Shown here in pieces: positions 12,058 through 24,749 of a stretch of 64,000 bases of DNA. A model generated the notes under the pieces. It had not been told where the DNA came from. It searched no databases and was given only the letters and a program-made list of their open reading frames with translations. The stretch is from NCBI GenBank assembly GCA_025716815.1, contig JAIXMN010000006.1:806001-870000 (forward strand), read 5' to 3'. Position 1 is the first letter of the stretch; each line of letters starts with the position of its first letter. Position numbers and translations under genes: made by a program. The stretch comes from Dichotomocladium elegans (lineage: Eukaryota > Mucoromycota > Mucoromycetes > Mucorales > Lichtheimiaceae).

Positions 12058-13648
12058 ATGGTCCTCGCCTCGATCCAAGAAAAATTCGGCTCCAACAAGA
12101 TGCAGGATGATAAATCCCTCTCTTTCCAACATCAGTCTGCTGTCATCGAGGATTTCATTGAAGATGAGTCCGGCTCCGACGAAAAGAACGAGTTCGGCCA
12201 TGGCGAGGGTCGATTCCTTACTGCTTATTTCAACGTCGTCTGTGTTGTTGCTGGGTAACCTTCGATGTCGTCACACAGAACCATATAGAATCTGTCATTT
12301 AACGACCGTTTTATATCTAAACAGCACTGGCACCCTCGGTCTCCCGCACGCCTTTGCACTAGGTGGTTGGCTTGGCATTTTAATCCTAATTCTTGCTTGG
12401 CTTATGGCCGTTTACAGCGGCATCGTTTTGATCAAGTGTCTCTACTGCCGGCCAGGGGAGCGCCTCCACGATTTTAAACAAATTGGCAAAGAAGCATTCG
12501 GTACGTAGTTACGGTCCAGAAGAAAAAAAAAATTTTTTTCTGGGAGAAATCCAGCTATTAACGAGCGTTTGGGCTGCGTTGCGCACTTGTTTTTCTCAAA
12601 TAGGATGGTTCGGCTATGCTATCGCTTCCCTACTGCACTTTTTAAATATCTTCGGTTGCCCTGCCCTCTACCTGGTCTTGGCTTCTGAGAATATGCATTC
12701 CCTTTTGGCTGGCACTGTAAGTATCTGCAGTAACATAACCCGCTCTTTGATCAGAGAGAGCGCTAAATTTATTTTCATCCCTAGTCTGGTGCGCTGACGC
12801 AGCCTTATTGGGCGATCATCTGGGGTGCATTTCTTATTATTCCCCTAATTATGTTCAAGACGCTTAAAGAAATCACTATTCTCGCAGCCATCGGTGCGGT
12901 CTGCACCATGGTTGCTGTCTTTGTTGTTGTCATCCAAGGCCCAATGGACCATAACGCCCATCTTGCTGAGCGTGAGGTCATCCGTGACGGTGTCATTTGG
13001 CCTGGATTCCCTTCGGCGCTGGCTACCATTGCCTTCTCCTTTGGTGGCAACAATACTTACCCGCATGTAGAGCATGCCCTCAAGAAGCCCCAGCAATGGA
13101 AATACGCTATCGCTGCTGGTCTCACTACCTGTACCGCCCTTTACTTCTTGACTGCTGTTCCTGGCTACTGGAGCTACGGCCGTGATGCTGTCTCCCCTAT
13201 TTACAACTCGCTTCCTGACGGCGCCGGAAAGATTGTCTCCAAGATTGTCATGACGATTCACGTTATTTTCGCCATCCCCATCTATGCTTGCTCCTTTTCC
13301 TTGGAGTTTGAGCGTTTCGTCCGCGTTGACGAGGCGAGGCTCGGCAAGCTCTTTGCATTCCTTGGCCGTGCTGTAGTCCGCATCACCACGGTTGTCATTC
13401 TTTGCATTCTTGCGATCTTCATTCCTTATTTTGATGCTTTCATGAGCCTGATTGGTGCTCTCTGCAACTGTGGTCTTGTCTTCTTGATTCCTGTCCTCTG
13501 CCACCTGAAACTCACCGGCATCCGCAACAAGCCCTGGTATGAGTTAGTATTCTGTGCTCTGACCTTGCTGTTAGGCATTGTCGGATGCGTCTTCGGCTCT
13601 ATCGACGCTATCAAGTCCCTGATCCAGCACTTCGAGGATGGCGAATAA
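12058..13648 (+). CDS. amino-acid transporter, AAAP family (AVT-like)
   Basis: Membrane permease of the amino acid/auxin permease family (Aa_trans), resembling yeast vacuolar AVT transporters. Exons 12058-12254, 12325-12500, 12604-12716 and 12785-13648 join in frame to 449 residues. A ~55-residue acidic cytosolic N-terminus (EDESGSDEKNE) is followed by about 11 hydrophobic segments. Family hallmarks are GTGTLGLPHAFALGGWLG in TM1-2, IMFKTLKEI before TM5, FSFGGNNTYPHVEHALKKP in TM6 and FIPYFDAFMSLIGALC near TM9. Introns are 70, 103 and 68 bp with GT..AG borders. Substrate and compartment are inferred only from family resemblance. Confidence 0.92.
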
Positions 13649-13752
13649 GCTTTTTATCTTAAGCCATTCAGCATACCTTCTTTTTAGTGTATATTTGTTT
13701 CTCTCTTTCGTAGTTTCTTAGACCTTGTAAATATGATTTTTGCGCCATCTCC

Positions 13753-14331
13753 CTAAGTTGCCCTCTGTACCTGACACGATAACCTAATCTGATCCCAATT
13801 GTTCAGGGCGACTGTTCGGTTGAAAGTGATACGGCACTCACTCCCCGGAAATAGGAAACAACGTCCCCTGACATTGCGATATCTATAGTAGTAATAGAGC
13901 AAAGGGCTCCAAAAATAAAAAATGGAAAAAGAAGTCCAGTATGTCGTAGGCCGTGCAAGGATTTGGATGCGATAAAAATCCTTCTGGTCATTTTTGTTAT
14001 TTTCCCCTTTCATGAGCTGAAGAATCGCTGCGTGGGGCAATTTTTTTTATCAAAGAAAGCGGAAGGATGTAACCGTAGCACCTGTCAGCGAAATACGACG
14101 AATCTAATGGTTCACGCACAGCTGCTACGCTAGTTTTTTGTCTCACGGCAGGCCCTCTTGTATCTCTTTGACAGCACGTTCTGGGAGATCCAAAGCATCC
14201 ATCCATGAATAACGGGTATCATCGCACGAAAGACATGAGTACATGGATATACAGTGCGAATGGTAAAGGAGAAGCTCACCAAATTTTCGGACGATGCCGA
14301 CCCCGAAAACTTTATGGTCAATCTGCTGCAT
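13753..14331 (-). other. unrecognised minus-strand open frames, possible small multi-exon gene
   Basis: Several minus-strand frames between the transporter and the Kre9-like gene read coding-like, for example RYSWMDALDLPERAVKEIQE at ~14160-14215 and HAAILQLMKGENNKNDQK at ~13980-14035. I could not join them into one convincing protein, and I recognise no family. The rest of 13650-14670 is AT-rich, with a T-tract directly before the next gene. Confidence 0.2.
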
Positions 14332-14671
14332 TTTAGGACCGTTCTCGTCAGACGATCATTTCAAGAATTCATTCTAATATCAATCATCCATGACGATTCG
14401 AAGTTGGCTTTAGTACAACCTTTTTTTTTTTGCAATGGTGCGTGCATTCGAAAAGTTTATATGTTCTTCTGGGTCAGTACAACATTGCCTCGTGTAGCAT
14501 CGTACAAAGATGCAGTTCCTCCCCCAAACACATTTAGATCACATGGTTTGACGGCAATTTTTATTTTTCACGCTCTTTGATTCTATTACCATTCTTATCG
14601 TCTTAACACCTCTTTAAGAGCCTTTTTCTTTTCTTTTCTTTTTTCTTTTCGGTTTACCAGCCCGCTGGAAT

Positions 14672-15890
14672 ATGTCACTGAAAGCGCACGGATTGCTGCT
14701 TGGTATCCTCCTTCTCATCTCACAGACTGTGGTCAACGCAGCACTCAGCATCAGTTCGCCAGCACCGGGTACCCAAGTCCGGCAAGGTGACAGTGTCTTG
14801 GTGACCTGGTCAGGGCTGGAGACCAACGCGACTTCCATTTCAATGACACTCAGAGAGGGATCCAACCTTTTCCCTCGAGCCGTCCTTGGGATCATGCCTG
14901 CTAGCACTGGCGGAACAAGATCAGTTTTAATTCCTCTGACTGTTGCGCCAGGCACTGATTACTACATTCGCCTGGCGACAACCGATATCCCTGCCATTGA
15001 GGCTATCCAAGGCCCAATTACTGTCACTTCGCGATTCGTTAGCAGCAGCAGCAGCAGTAGTAGTAGTAGTGGTAGTAGTAGCGCTGTTAGCAGCAGTACC
15101 TCGTCTTCTGCATCCAGTGTAACGTCGTCTTCGTCATCAGCATCGTCGTCTCTGAGCAGCACCATTGTTTCATCCACTTCTTCTTCATCATCACCCGAAA
15201 CGAACAAACCGACCGACGCGTCTAATAAGAGCAATTCGGATAGTCACGACGATCCTCCGCTTTTATCGGCTGGTGGAATTGCAGGCGTAACCGTTGGTGC
15301 AGTCGCAATCGCGGGTCTGGTAAATGAAGACTTGGAAGTGACAAAATGTTAGACGACTATTTTTAACAAAGACACTTGATTTTTTTTATTAGGTTCTCGC
15401 AGGCTGTCTTTGCATTAGGCGGAAAAGCCGTGAGGATGAAGAACTTGCAGACCACACTGCTGCAGAGATCTTTGCGGCCCATGCTAATCACTCCCAAAAG
15501 GAAAATGCAGGAGCAAGAGTAAAATCTCCACCCATGGCCAATGCCGATTACCCTATGTCGCCTGGACTACAGCATCAATCTGGTCAGTATTACACGACCG
15601 GGTACGACGGCCCGTACTTCAATTACAATCCAGGCAGCCCTATGTATGATCATCAGCAACAGCAGCAGCAGTATGCCGAATATGGGTATCCTCCCGCAGC
15701 AGCACTGACGCCACAAAACCAGATGGCTACATATGGAGGATATAGTAACGAAGCATTGTGGGCCAATAACCCGCAATATTACATTGCGCCCAACGGGCAA
15801 CAACAACAGCAGTCACCCTACCCAACGCAGAATGCCTATTATCAAGGAGACGTCAATGTTCCTCCTGGTCTATACCAGCAGCAGCGTTAA
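14672..15890 (+). CDS. Kre9/Knh-like Ser-rich type I membrane protein
   Basis: Cell-surface protein in two exons, 14672-15319 and 15393-15890, joined in phase. A signal peptide (LLLGILLLISQTVVNA) precedes a ~100-residue domain resembling the Kre9/Knh1 N-terminal fold (ISSPAPGTQVRQGDSVLVTW; YYIRLATTD). A ~75-residue Ser-rich stalk, probably O-mannosylated, follows. One membrane helix comes next (SAGGIAGVTVGAVAIAG...VLAGCLC) with a basic stop-transfer RRKSR. The ~165-residue cytosolic tail is Gln/Tyr/Pro/Gly-rich. This layout of ectodomain, Ser stalk, single helix and tail resembles wall-stress sensors (Wsc/Mid2), but the Kre9-like domain and low-complexity tail differ. The role at the wall is inferred. 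The intron falls inside the membrane helix. Confidence 0.8.
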
Positions 15891-16924
15891 TCTAATAGTA
15901 TATATGGCATCTTCTTTATCCCATCGTTGTGTGTGTGAGAGAGAATGGTGCAACATTCAAGAGAAGACATCATTTTCTCACACCGTAAAGATAGATTAAT
16001 CCTTGCGTAACTGTGTATTTCTTATTACCATAAATTCTAATCATCATCAGCACCACATACTTTATTTCCCGAAATAAATATTGTACACAAGGTAAAACCA
16101 CGTCGCATAAAGTTATATGGAATTGTCACATCAACAGGTCGCTAGCCAACAGAAAACATTTAATCCATCCCCTTTATATTTTGACTTACAGTCCGGTTCA
16201 CACTAGGCGTATCAAAATGTGCATGTGCTGATAACCCCGGAGGTGGATATGTGGTGCGCCAGAAGCAGACCAAGAACGGGGAATGCCAGAAGCAACAGAA
16301 AGGACACGCTGGGGACACAATGGCGGGGGAGCAAAACCGATGAAAGGCGGGGGTATCGGCAAACTACACCGGATGTGCCCCCGGGTGGGGAGGGGGCAAG
16401 AAGACGACAACAAAAAAAAAAGATATGAGAGTACCTGACACGGAAGTAATGTAAGAAACAAAAACAAAAAAGGAGGGGAAGGCTCTGCCCAAAGACAGCC
16501 GAATCGCGGCCCCCGCCGGAAGCTGCGATATCCGTTTTGACCTCTCTTGATGGCTCATAAAGTACGGGTATGATTGGTCAATGTAGAAAGGACAGTAAGA
16601 TGTAAGATTCGGATAAAAGAGCAAGTCTATACCGGATAACCCATGGGAGAGAGAGACCAAGGACGGATTTGATAAAGAGGATATAGTTCGCTCAGAATCT
16701 CTATTATTTATGAAAAACCAATGATTCATGCGATTGACAATGCTGAAACAACGTACCTGATGATATCCTCCTACAGAAGGGTTGCATCCGCAATTCTCAT
16801 CGCTGTTATTTCACAATGCTTCTTGTTTACCAGTCCACAGTTTTGTTGCGGACAAGTTTAAACGGACCCTTCGATTTTTTCTTACTACCATCATGATGAT
16901 CGAAATATACAGACGAAGCGACGA
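15891..16924. other. intergenic, no supported gene
   Basis: AT-rich after the Kre9-like gene, then a GC-richer stretch at 16200-16540 with short frames on both strands that match nothing I know. It ends where Helitron-helicase similarity begins. Confidence 0.4.
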
Positions 16925-18231
16925 GCCAGTAAGAGGAGTCCATGTTGTTGTGCGTATTAGAAAACATCTATTTAATGCACTGCTTGAGCATGTACGTCGT
17001 CCTGGTGACGTCGCCCTTGCAGTTGCAACAAGTGGGACGGCAGTTTTACTTCTTGATAGTGGACGCACAGCGCATTCAACATTCAAAAAGTCCCTTGATG
17101 TTTACATCAACACTACTTGATCCTTTACTTCTAGGTATCATGCTGGACAACGACTCAAGCTGGCCTCTCCCATAATATAGGTTGAGGCATCAATGATAAG
17201 CCATGGTGTTATTGTAGACTGTGTAAGTCGTAGTATGCAAGACTTGATGAAATCCAGAGACGCATCGCTTGAACATGTTCTTTTTGGTGATAAACCGGTC
17301 GTTTTTGGTGGTGATTTCTGGCAGGTGTAATTACCGTAGTCGCTGTGTTTTGCTATAACTATTTTTATTAATATATTTTTGTATTTTGTAGGTGCTGCCT
17401 ATTATTCCAAACGCACTGCGGGCATTGTTGGCAGACAAATATGCATGTGCAGCTGGTTACAAACACAGATGATGCTTTGAAATTGCAAGGGTTTTCCAAT
17501 TGCCTGCTTCGCATTGGCTCCTGCCAGGAACTTAGTGCTGAAGGTACCGAGGATAGAATACATGCTCCAGATGCAATGGTTTTGCAAGGTTTCAACATTC
17601 TAGCCTTGATCAACAACACCTTTGGTGATATGAACAATAGATCAATGCTCACGACAGAATCCCTTACCTTCCGCGCTATTTTGAGACAAAAATCAAGGAC
17701 GTCTCTGTACTCATCGATTCTGTCATTGAGAGGTACCCTGGAGATGCTCAAGAATTTCTGACGGCCGACTTTATGGACGATCCTGAGGACCCGATCACGC
17801 TCCCTCCTGAGTTTCCCAACCCCTCTCAACCCATTCTGGTCTTTCACCACACTCACTCAAACTAAAACGAGGATGCCCACTCATGCTCCTCCCCTGAACT
17901 TAACGTTGCAAAAGACCTTGGTAATGGCACTCGGCTGATATGTCGCTCCTTTCAGCATTTTGTCACTGAAGCAAGAATCGAAAACTGGAATACATATCGG
18001 GCAAAGAGCACTCATCCCACGCCTTATGTTGGCTCCAGCAAATAACCAGTGTCCCATACAATTCAAAGACCACAATTTCTTTTACGTCTGGCCTTTGTGA
18101 TTACAATTAACAACGCCCGAGGGCAAACATTTGACAATGTAGGTCTATATATGTCTGATCCAGCATTTACTCGTGGTCTTCTATATGTGGCTATGTCTCG
18201 GGTTCCGCGCCCCATCATCAATATCAATTAA
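16925..18231 (+). pseudogene. degraded Helitron/PIF1-type helicase
   Basis: C-terminal half of a Helitron-encoded PIF1-family helicase, readable only by switching frames. In order: NALLEHVRRPGDVALAVATS with SGRTAHSTFKKSLD (16963-17100), SHGVIVDCVSRSMQDLM (17195-17260), KPVVFGGDFWQVLPIIP interrupted by a 60-70 bp insertion or intron (17290-17410), an NMHVQLVTN block (17440) with NCLLRIGSCQE, and finally AFVITINNARGQTFDNVGLY plus LLYVAMSRV (18085-18210), the motif-VI region. The Walker A loop that should precede NALLEHV is lost (RIRKHLF), and several stops and frameshifts occur, so it is not functional. No Rep or HUH domain and no Helitron ends were found. Confidence 0.75.
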
Positions 18232-19680
18232 AACCGATGGAAAAAATTCAGCACTTCGCAAAAGACCGAGCCTTTCCACACGAGATGTTGTATGTAGCAA
18301 AATGCCTTTAACTATTTATTATCGTTAACAATACCTTATTTACTTATCTCCCTGTACTTATATATATATATAGATATATCAAGTGCACATTTATTACCAT
18401 ACCACTACATACATCTATTTGACGCAATTTATATAAATATACCGTTCATTATATTGAATTATTTACAACTCATTGTGATGTTTATTGTGGGCGATGCGCG
18501 AAGCTAGTAAGAAATAAAAAGTTATTGTCCCCTTCATGCATGCTCATACCTGCCATCCCATTCGCCGTAGTGTTCAAGGAAGCGAATATAACATTCAGTG
18601 GCAAATTCTGATTGACCTGGCCTTTTTCTGTACGTACAGTGAATCGATATGTTCTAGTACTGTATTCACACTTGAGTAGGTCCCCCGATTGTTTCGGCCC
18701 ATACCATGCGGCGTTTCATGATGGTATGGAATCCAGACTCGTCACGGGAAAACGCAGTTTTTTTTAAGAGCATCATGTCCCATCAGGCATTTCGGTCGTT
18801 TTGCTTCTTATTTCATCCGAAAGCCCTTGTATTATTTCATATGGAGGAGGGTTGTTCACAGCAGTAGGCTCACGATTACCGCTGCAGCTATGTACACCGT
18901 TGGACATATGAATGAATGTATGGATTAGCAGCAGGCTGGGGGAGGGGGAATTGTGGAAAATCCCGATTTTTACGCCGCTTCCAGGGTGTTATACAGATCT
19001 GTATTCATAAGAGCTGTTGGGTAGATGGAAGAAAACCTCCTCCTAATGGTCCTCTTTCTCCAGATATGCCCCCCCCACTGCAAGTCCCTGCTCGGACAAT
19101 CGGCTACCTTTCTTGCACTTGTGCTGATGGCAGAGAACGACAAAAACCAAGCTAGGTACGGCTGCAGCGTTTTTGATTTAGGATAAGTAGAGGGAGGACC
19201 GAATGCGGCGCAGTGCAGTGCAATTAGCTGGTTGATGTCCAGCGCTTCGATGATATGTACTGGCTCAGTGAGGGACATTGATCGAACGAACGACACTTGA
19301 CTCTGTAATCCTTTTGTTTGTTTAGCTCTGTTGATAGAGTATCAGGTGACTCCGGGATTGGACGAAAACCGTGTGGACCTGGGTCACTCGGGGGATATCA
19401 ATGGCCCATCCCGACGATTCAGGTCGCCCCCATTTCGCTTTTTCTTTCCAACAACCCTCCATTTCAGTCCCCTTTCTGTGCTATCGTAAAAAAAAAAAGG
19501 GAAAAAAAGACGGTACATTATTGATAAAGAAAAGTATGAGCGGAAAGACGGATTGTAAGGCATCTGTTCAATGACGCGCGTGGTCTCCTAAAGAGCATAT
19601 CTTAAAGTGACCCGGGGAGGGAGGCCCACTCAATTAATACGTAGCTTCTGAACGCACAACCGGTCCGTGCCCGTTCGTCT
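18232..19680. other. AT-rich intergenic and repeat debris
   Basis: 18340-18480 is strongly AT-rich with TA repeats. On the minus strand at ~18555-18640 a short frame reads EFATECYIRFLEHYGEWDG, which looks coding but is isolated; it may be a transposon scrap. No complete gene is visible. Confidence 0.4.
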
Positions 19681-19685
19681 CTGTC

Positions 19686-19693
19686 TATAAATA
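19686..19693 (+). promoter_or_regulatory. TATA box upstream of the 19883 gene
   Basis: TATAAATA about 190 bp upstream of the ATG at 19883, with a pyrimidine-rich tract between (CTCCCTTTTAAACTC). Positional inference only. Confidence 0.4.
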
Positions 19694-19882
19694 ATTCAAA
19701 TTAGTAACGGAACCGTCGCTGTCTCCCTTTTAAACTCTTAAACTTTCGTTGTCCCCCATCGAGGAGAGACGCGTAGCCGCCTTTGTTCGATTCCCTGTCG
19801 CCCTTCTTACAGCTTTGTGTCGCTCACAGACGTTACTCTACACCCAAATTCTCTATAGGCTGCTCTCGCTTGTCGTCCATTG

Positions 19883-20521
19883 ATGGCTTCTCTGTCTGGC
19901 TGGCAATGGGCGCTAATAGCGCTGGGAATAGCACTTGTTGCTGCCTCGCTCCTCTGGGTCGTTTGGCGGAGCTACCGACAGCGCAGGCAATCGAAAGAGG
20001 AAAAGGCCCTTGGTGACATGAAGCAAGCGCGAGTTGTTGTCGAGGCGTCAACATCTTCGTCCTCTCCGGGATCAGTATCGGACGATCGGTCCAGTCCGAC
20101 CCCGGCAACAACGACGAACGGCAGCGATACCAACTCGATTAGAGTTGTCAATATGGAAAAGCTAGACGACCATCAGCTGGTTCTGATGCCACTGTCGCCG
20201 CGACGACAGCAAAAGACGATCACCTCCGACAAAAGTCACGGTGGAGCAGCAGCAGGAGGAGGAGGAGGAGGTAGCAACAGCGGCGGCGACAACGAGACAA
20301 AGTACCGAGTACTCGTGCAACAAGATGAATCGTCACGCTGGCGGATCCCACTGTCGCCATTTTTGGCAGGCGTTGAATCGCCTCAACCACCGCCATCCCG
20401 TCCGGATACCAATAGCTCTTGTAGCACGGCCCAGTCTATGCTTCCAAAGCCTGTCATATCCTCGTGCCTTCATCAGACCTGGCGGGGTCCCACGCCGCCG
20501 TGGACAATGCCAATAGAATGA
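19883..20521 (+). CDS. single-pass membrane protein of unknown function
   Basis: Single-exon, 212-residue protein starting at ATG 19883. It opens with a short lumenal N-terminus and one strong membrane helix (WALIALGIALVAASLLWVVW) followed by a basic stop-transfer (RSYRQRRQSK), which suggests a type III orientation with a long cytosolic tail. The tail is Ser/Gly/Pro-rich, with a glycine run encoded by GGA repeats (20255-20275), a short conserved-looking TKYRVLVQQDESSRWRIPL, and no catalytic motif. No family is recognised. The TATA box, helix and normal codon use support a real gene. Confidence 0.6.
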   Translation: MASLSGWQWALIALGIALVAASLLWVVWRSYRQRRQSKEEKALGDMKQARVVVEASTSSSSPGSVSDDRSSPTPATTTNGSDTNSIRVVNMEKLDDHQLVLMPLSPRRQQKTITSDKSHGGAAAGGGGGGSNSGGDNETKYRVLVQQDESSRWRIPLSPFLAGVESPQPPPSRPDTNSSCSTAQSMLPKPVISSCLHQTWRGPTPPWTMPIE

Positions 20522-20832
20522 ACTTCTCGACTCATAGGAAATTAGAGTGATCCAATATTTAGCTCGGCGGTTTTTTTTTTTTTGCTTCCTCCCCCTCACT
20601 CTCGTCCCTACGTATAAACTTCATGTACTTCACTCAAATAGACTGTTAGGTATGCCCTTCAAACCCCCACCCCCCCAGTCGGTTCCACTTGTTCATACCA
20701 TTCAATCAACCACCCCGGGAACTCCGATTCGTTTTCAAAATTTCTGCTTTTTCACCCATCCATGCTTCTTTCCCTTCTCGATGCTCTCTCTTTGTATATC
20801 TTCTCATCATGATTATTTGCGATAATTTGTCC

Positions 20833-21779
<947 letters not shown>

Positions 21780-21879
21780 AAGAGACCCAAAGAAAGCTGA
21801 ATTTACCAGATACTTTTTTTTTATTATCATCATTTCAATATTCCCCCCACGCATTTGCTACTGTAAAGCCAAAAGGATT

Positions 21880-24228
21880 TTATGAAACGACGACAGCCTG
21901 TACATCATCTAGCAAGTTCAAGGCGTCCTTCCAGTACGCGGCCAATGCAGCAGCAGGTTTGCGTGCATTCGGATCTAAATGGATCATATCCCTCAAGAGC
22001 GGCCCGAAGGCCTCGTGTACAGCTGCAGCCTCTTTGCACGCGATCGCGATCTCTGTCGGGCTGTTTAGATGTGGCAGATGGCGATGGCCGGTTGCAAGCA
22101 TCCAAATGATGCAGCCCAGAGACCAAATGTCCATCGCAGGTTGAGCTGTTGTCTCGAATGACTCCTCCTCCTCTTCTGCAGCTGCTGTCTTGTTCTTCTG
22201 CGGCTGTCGGGAGAGTCGAGTGAGATGGGACGTGATCTCTGGCGCGCTCCAGGCATTGAGCTTGATGTCTTTGGGCAGGGGACTGCCCCTTTGGCAGGTT
22301 TGATAGAAGCCTGCAAGCCGCCATGCGGTCACGTGATTTATATCGACATAGTGAAAGCACGAGGGTGTCAGACCGAGGTGGACGTGCTGAACTTGTTGAT
22401 GGAGGTCTCGAAGGGCTTCCAGAAGAATATACGTCGTCCAGGCCTTGAAGGCCATGTCTTCGAAATGGATGGCTGCAGGCCGGTGCTGGATCACATGGCC
22501 GAGGGATTGGTCGGGCGGGCTGGGCGAGGTGATCCAGAGGTAACGGAAGCCTTGGGGCGTGCGCCGCGTCAAGTGGATTGCCTCGCTGGTCTTGATCATG
22601 TGGATCGACGATGTCTCGGCCGCTGCGGCGGTTGTCGTCGTGCGCACGCAGCGGAGAAACACCTTTGAGTCCGAGAAGTAGTGGATGGTCTGCAAGCGGC
22701 CGTCGCGATCAGTCGCCTCTCGCATCGGAATGGCCCGGCCTGTGTCTGATCCGGCGACAGAATCAGGCCCGTTCTGCGGCTGTAGTCTGTATCGGCCCTC
22801 GAGAATGGCGATCTCGCCTTCCACGAACGGACCGAGTTTCTCCAGCTCGTGGCGCGGGAGCTCGAGGCGGATGATGACATGATCATCCATGTTTTTCTTT
22901 TCGGTGTCAAAGGCCGGCAGCAGAGGCTTTGTCTGCTGTTGCTGCCGCCGCCATGATTTTATTCTCCTCCGAAAGCATAAACAAATGACGGATAGCACGC
23001 AGATGACCAAGCCAACAATAGCTCCAGCAACAGCCGCTGCCATTGTTCGGCTATCCATCCCCGAGGAGGAGGAAGAAGAAGAAGAGGCAGCTAACTCGGC
23101 TAGGGGCACCGCATGGGTCACGAGGTCGTGTTGATTGGCGCCAGTACCGACAAAATAAACTGTTGCATTGCGACCGGTCGTCGTTCCAGGATCTAATACC
23201 GTAAAGGAAATGTCGTGCCAGGTTGAGCTGACGCTGCTGGTGGGAAGATTGTACCGGGTCATTTGGACCGTCTGGTCAAGCGTGTCCTATTTATTTTATA
23301 TTATATTTTTGCACTTTGTTAGCCAGATGATGATGATCGATCCGTTCGTTTCATTTACTGTATGGCTCAGGGATTTCTCTCTTTCTCTCTCTCACCAGGC
23401 TCATTCTGTAAAGTTCGCTTGTCTTATCTCTTTTGCTGTCGATCAATAGTAGATCCACGTGGCTTGGGTCATCGCTGTTTTTCACCTGGACCACTTTGCC
23501 GATCAACGGGACGGGCTCTGTTCCGGGCGGGTGCTCGTACGTCCGGAGGATAGAGCCCTGGGTACTTCTGGGGCTAAACGCGACGCCCCGTTGGATTGCG
23601 TCGGTCGCGAGACGGAAATCGATGGCGAGTGTATAATTTCGATAGAAGACGAGTAACTCGAATCGGTTATCCAGCCCCAAGATGCCCGCTATCCCAGGCT
23701 CAAGATCAAGCATGATCGCGTTGGCATGTGCGCACGTTACAATAGCTTGATTTGCACCCGACAAGACCACGCAGTCATTGCCGCTTCGATCGGGTATACT
23801 TGTCATCGAGTTAAACTCCAAGAACGACGGGAAGGTAGCAGCAGCAGCAGCAGCAGCATCTTGCGCGTTACCGCGGGGCGCCGCAAAGCCCGGAAAGGCA
23901 ATGAACGGAGATGTGTCTATTACTGGCATTCGGGTCGAATACAGAACAGGAGATCCGTTAACTAGGAGGGGGGAAAGGCAATAAGATTAAAGAAAACACA
24001 ATTATGCATATGAATTTTTTTCCTCTCACCTTGACCTGTCAAGAAAAAGGTTTCGTTCGAGAATGTGCACAGGCTCCCCAGCGAGAAATTGGTCGCGGCT
24101 TCTATGGTGATAGGTGGGGATACCACGCCATTATTAAAGTCGTAGCTTCGTGCTTGGAGACCCGACGCGCTGCTTGGCGGGTTCTCAAGAACGTAAATTG
24201 TGTCAGAGTTCTGGCCAATGCACGGCAT
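21880..24228 (-). CDS. receptor-like transmembrane pseudokinase
   Basis: Type I membrane protein. The exons at ~24228-24028 and ~23955-23397 form an ectodomain with repeated strand-like blocks (TIYVLENPPSSASGLQARS; VLYSTRMPVIDTSPFIAFPG), plausibly a beta-propeller or Kelch-like fold. The large exon (~23285-21880) gives the last ectodomain block, a Ser linker, one membrane helix (AAAVAGAIVGLVICVLSVIC), a basic stop-transfer and a ~350-residue cytosolic kinase-like domain. In that domain the HRD loop reads HVHLGLTPSCF and the DFG position reads RLAGF, so both catalytic Asp residues are gone, while the DIWSLGCIIWMLATG helix is well kept. Phosphotransfer is therefore unlikely and a scaffolding or ligand-sensing role is inferred. 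The true N-terminus (signal peptide) was not found; 24228 is the first in-frame ATG of the exon. Confidence 0.75.
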
Positions 24229-24749
24229 ATCAGTGGGTGGGGTAGGATGTGTATATATATGTGGGTGGGTGTGTAGATGTTTTTTTTTTAAAAAAAAAAG
24301 ATGAAACTATGTAGTGTAAAAACCAAAAAGCAGGCTTGGCATACGAGTAAACTGCTATTTCGCTTAAATACCTAGCGTAGAGACTAGCTGGTGGTGATGA
24401 GCGCGGTAAAATATGTATATATATATAGCCTCAAGAAGATCATTCCAGCTAAGCCTTTTTCTTTAATGGATGTGTTGTGTATATAAATAGCGTGACGATA
24501 TATCACCTTGTTCTTTTTGTTCCTCACCTCAGCCCTCTTTTGTTTTCCAGCTCTTGAGAGAGATATAAGGAGCACCTAACAAGCAAGCAAGCAAGCAAGC
24601 ACTATCATGTGGATGCCAAATACAATACAAAGCCTCGTCAAATAGATCAAGCCTATTCTGTAGTAATACAACAAAAGCTGGGGGTGGGGGTAGGCGAAGG
24701 ATTCTCTCTTTTGTTGTTGTTGTTTTTTTTTAATCACAGCGAATACAAA

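Noticed and set aside
19770..19810. T-loop-like GTTCGATTCCC near 19785, possible tRNA
   Set aside because: No matching D-arm, anticodon arm or acceptor pairing could be found around it. I saw no complete tRNA anywhere, but I could not run a scan.
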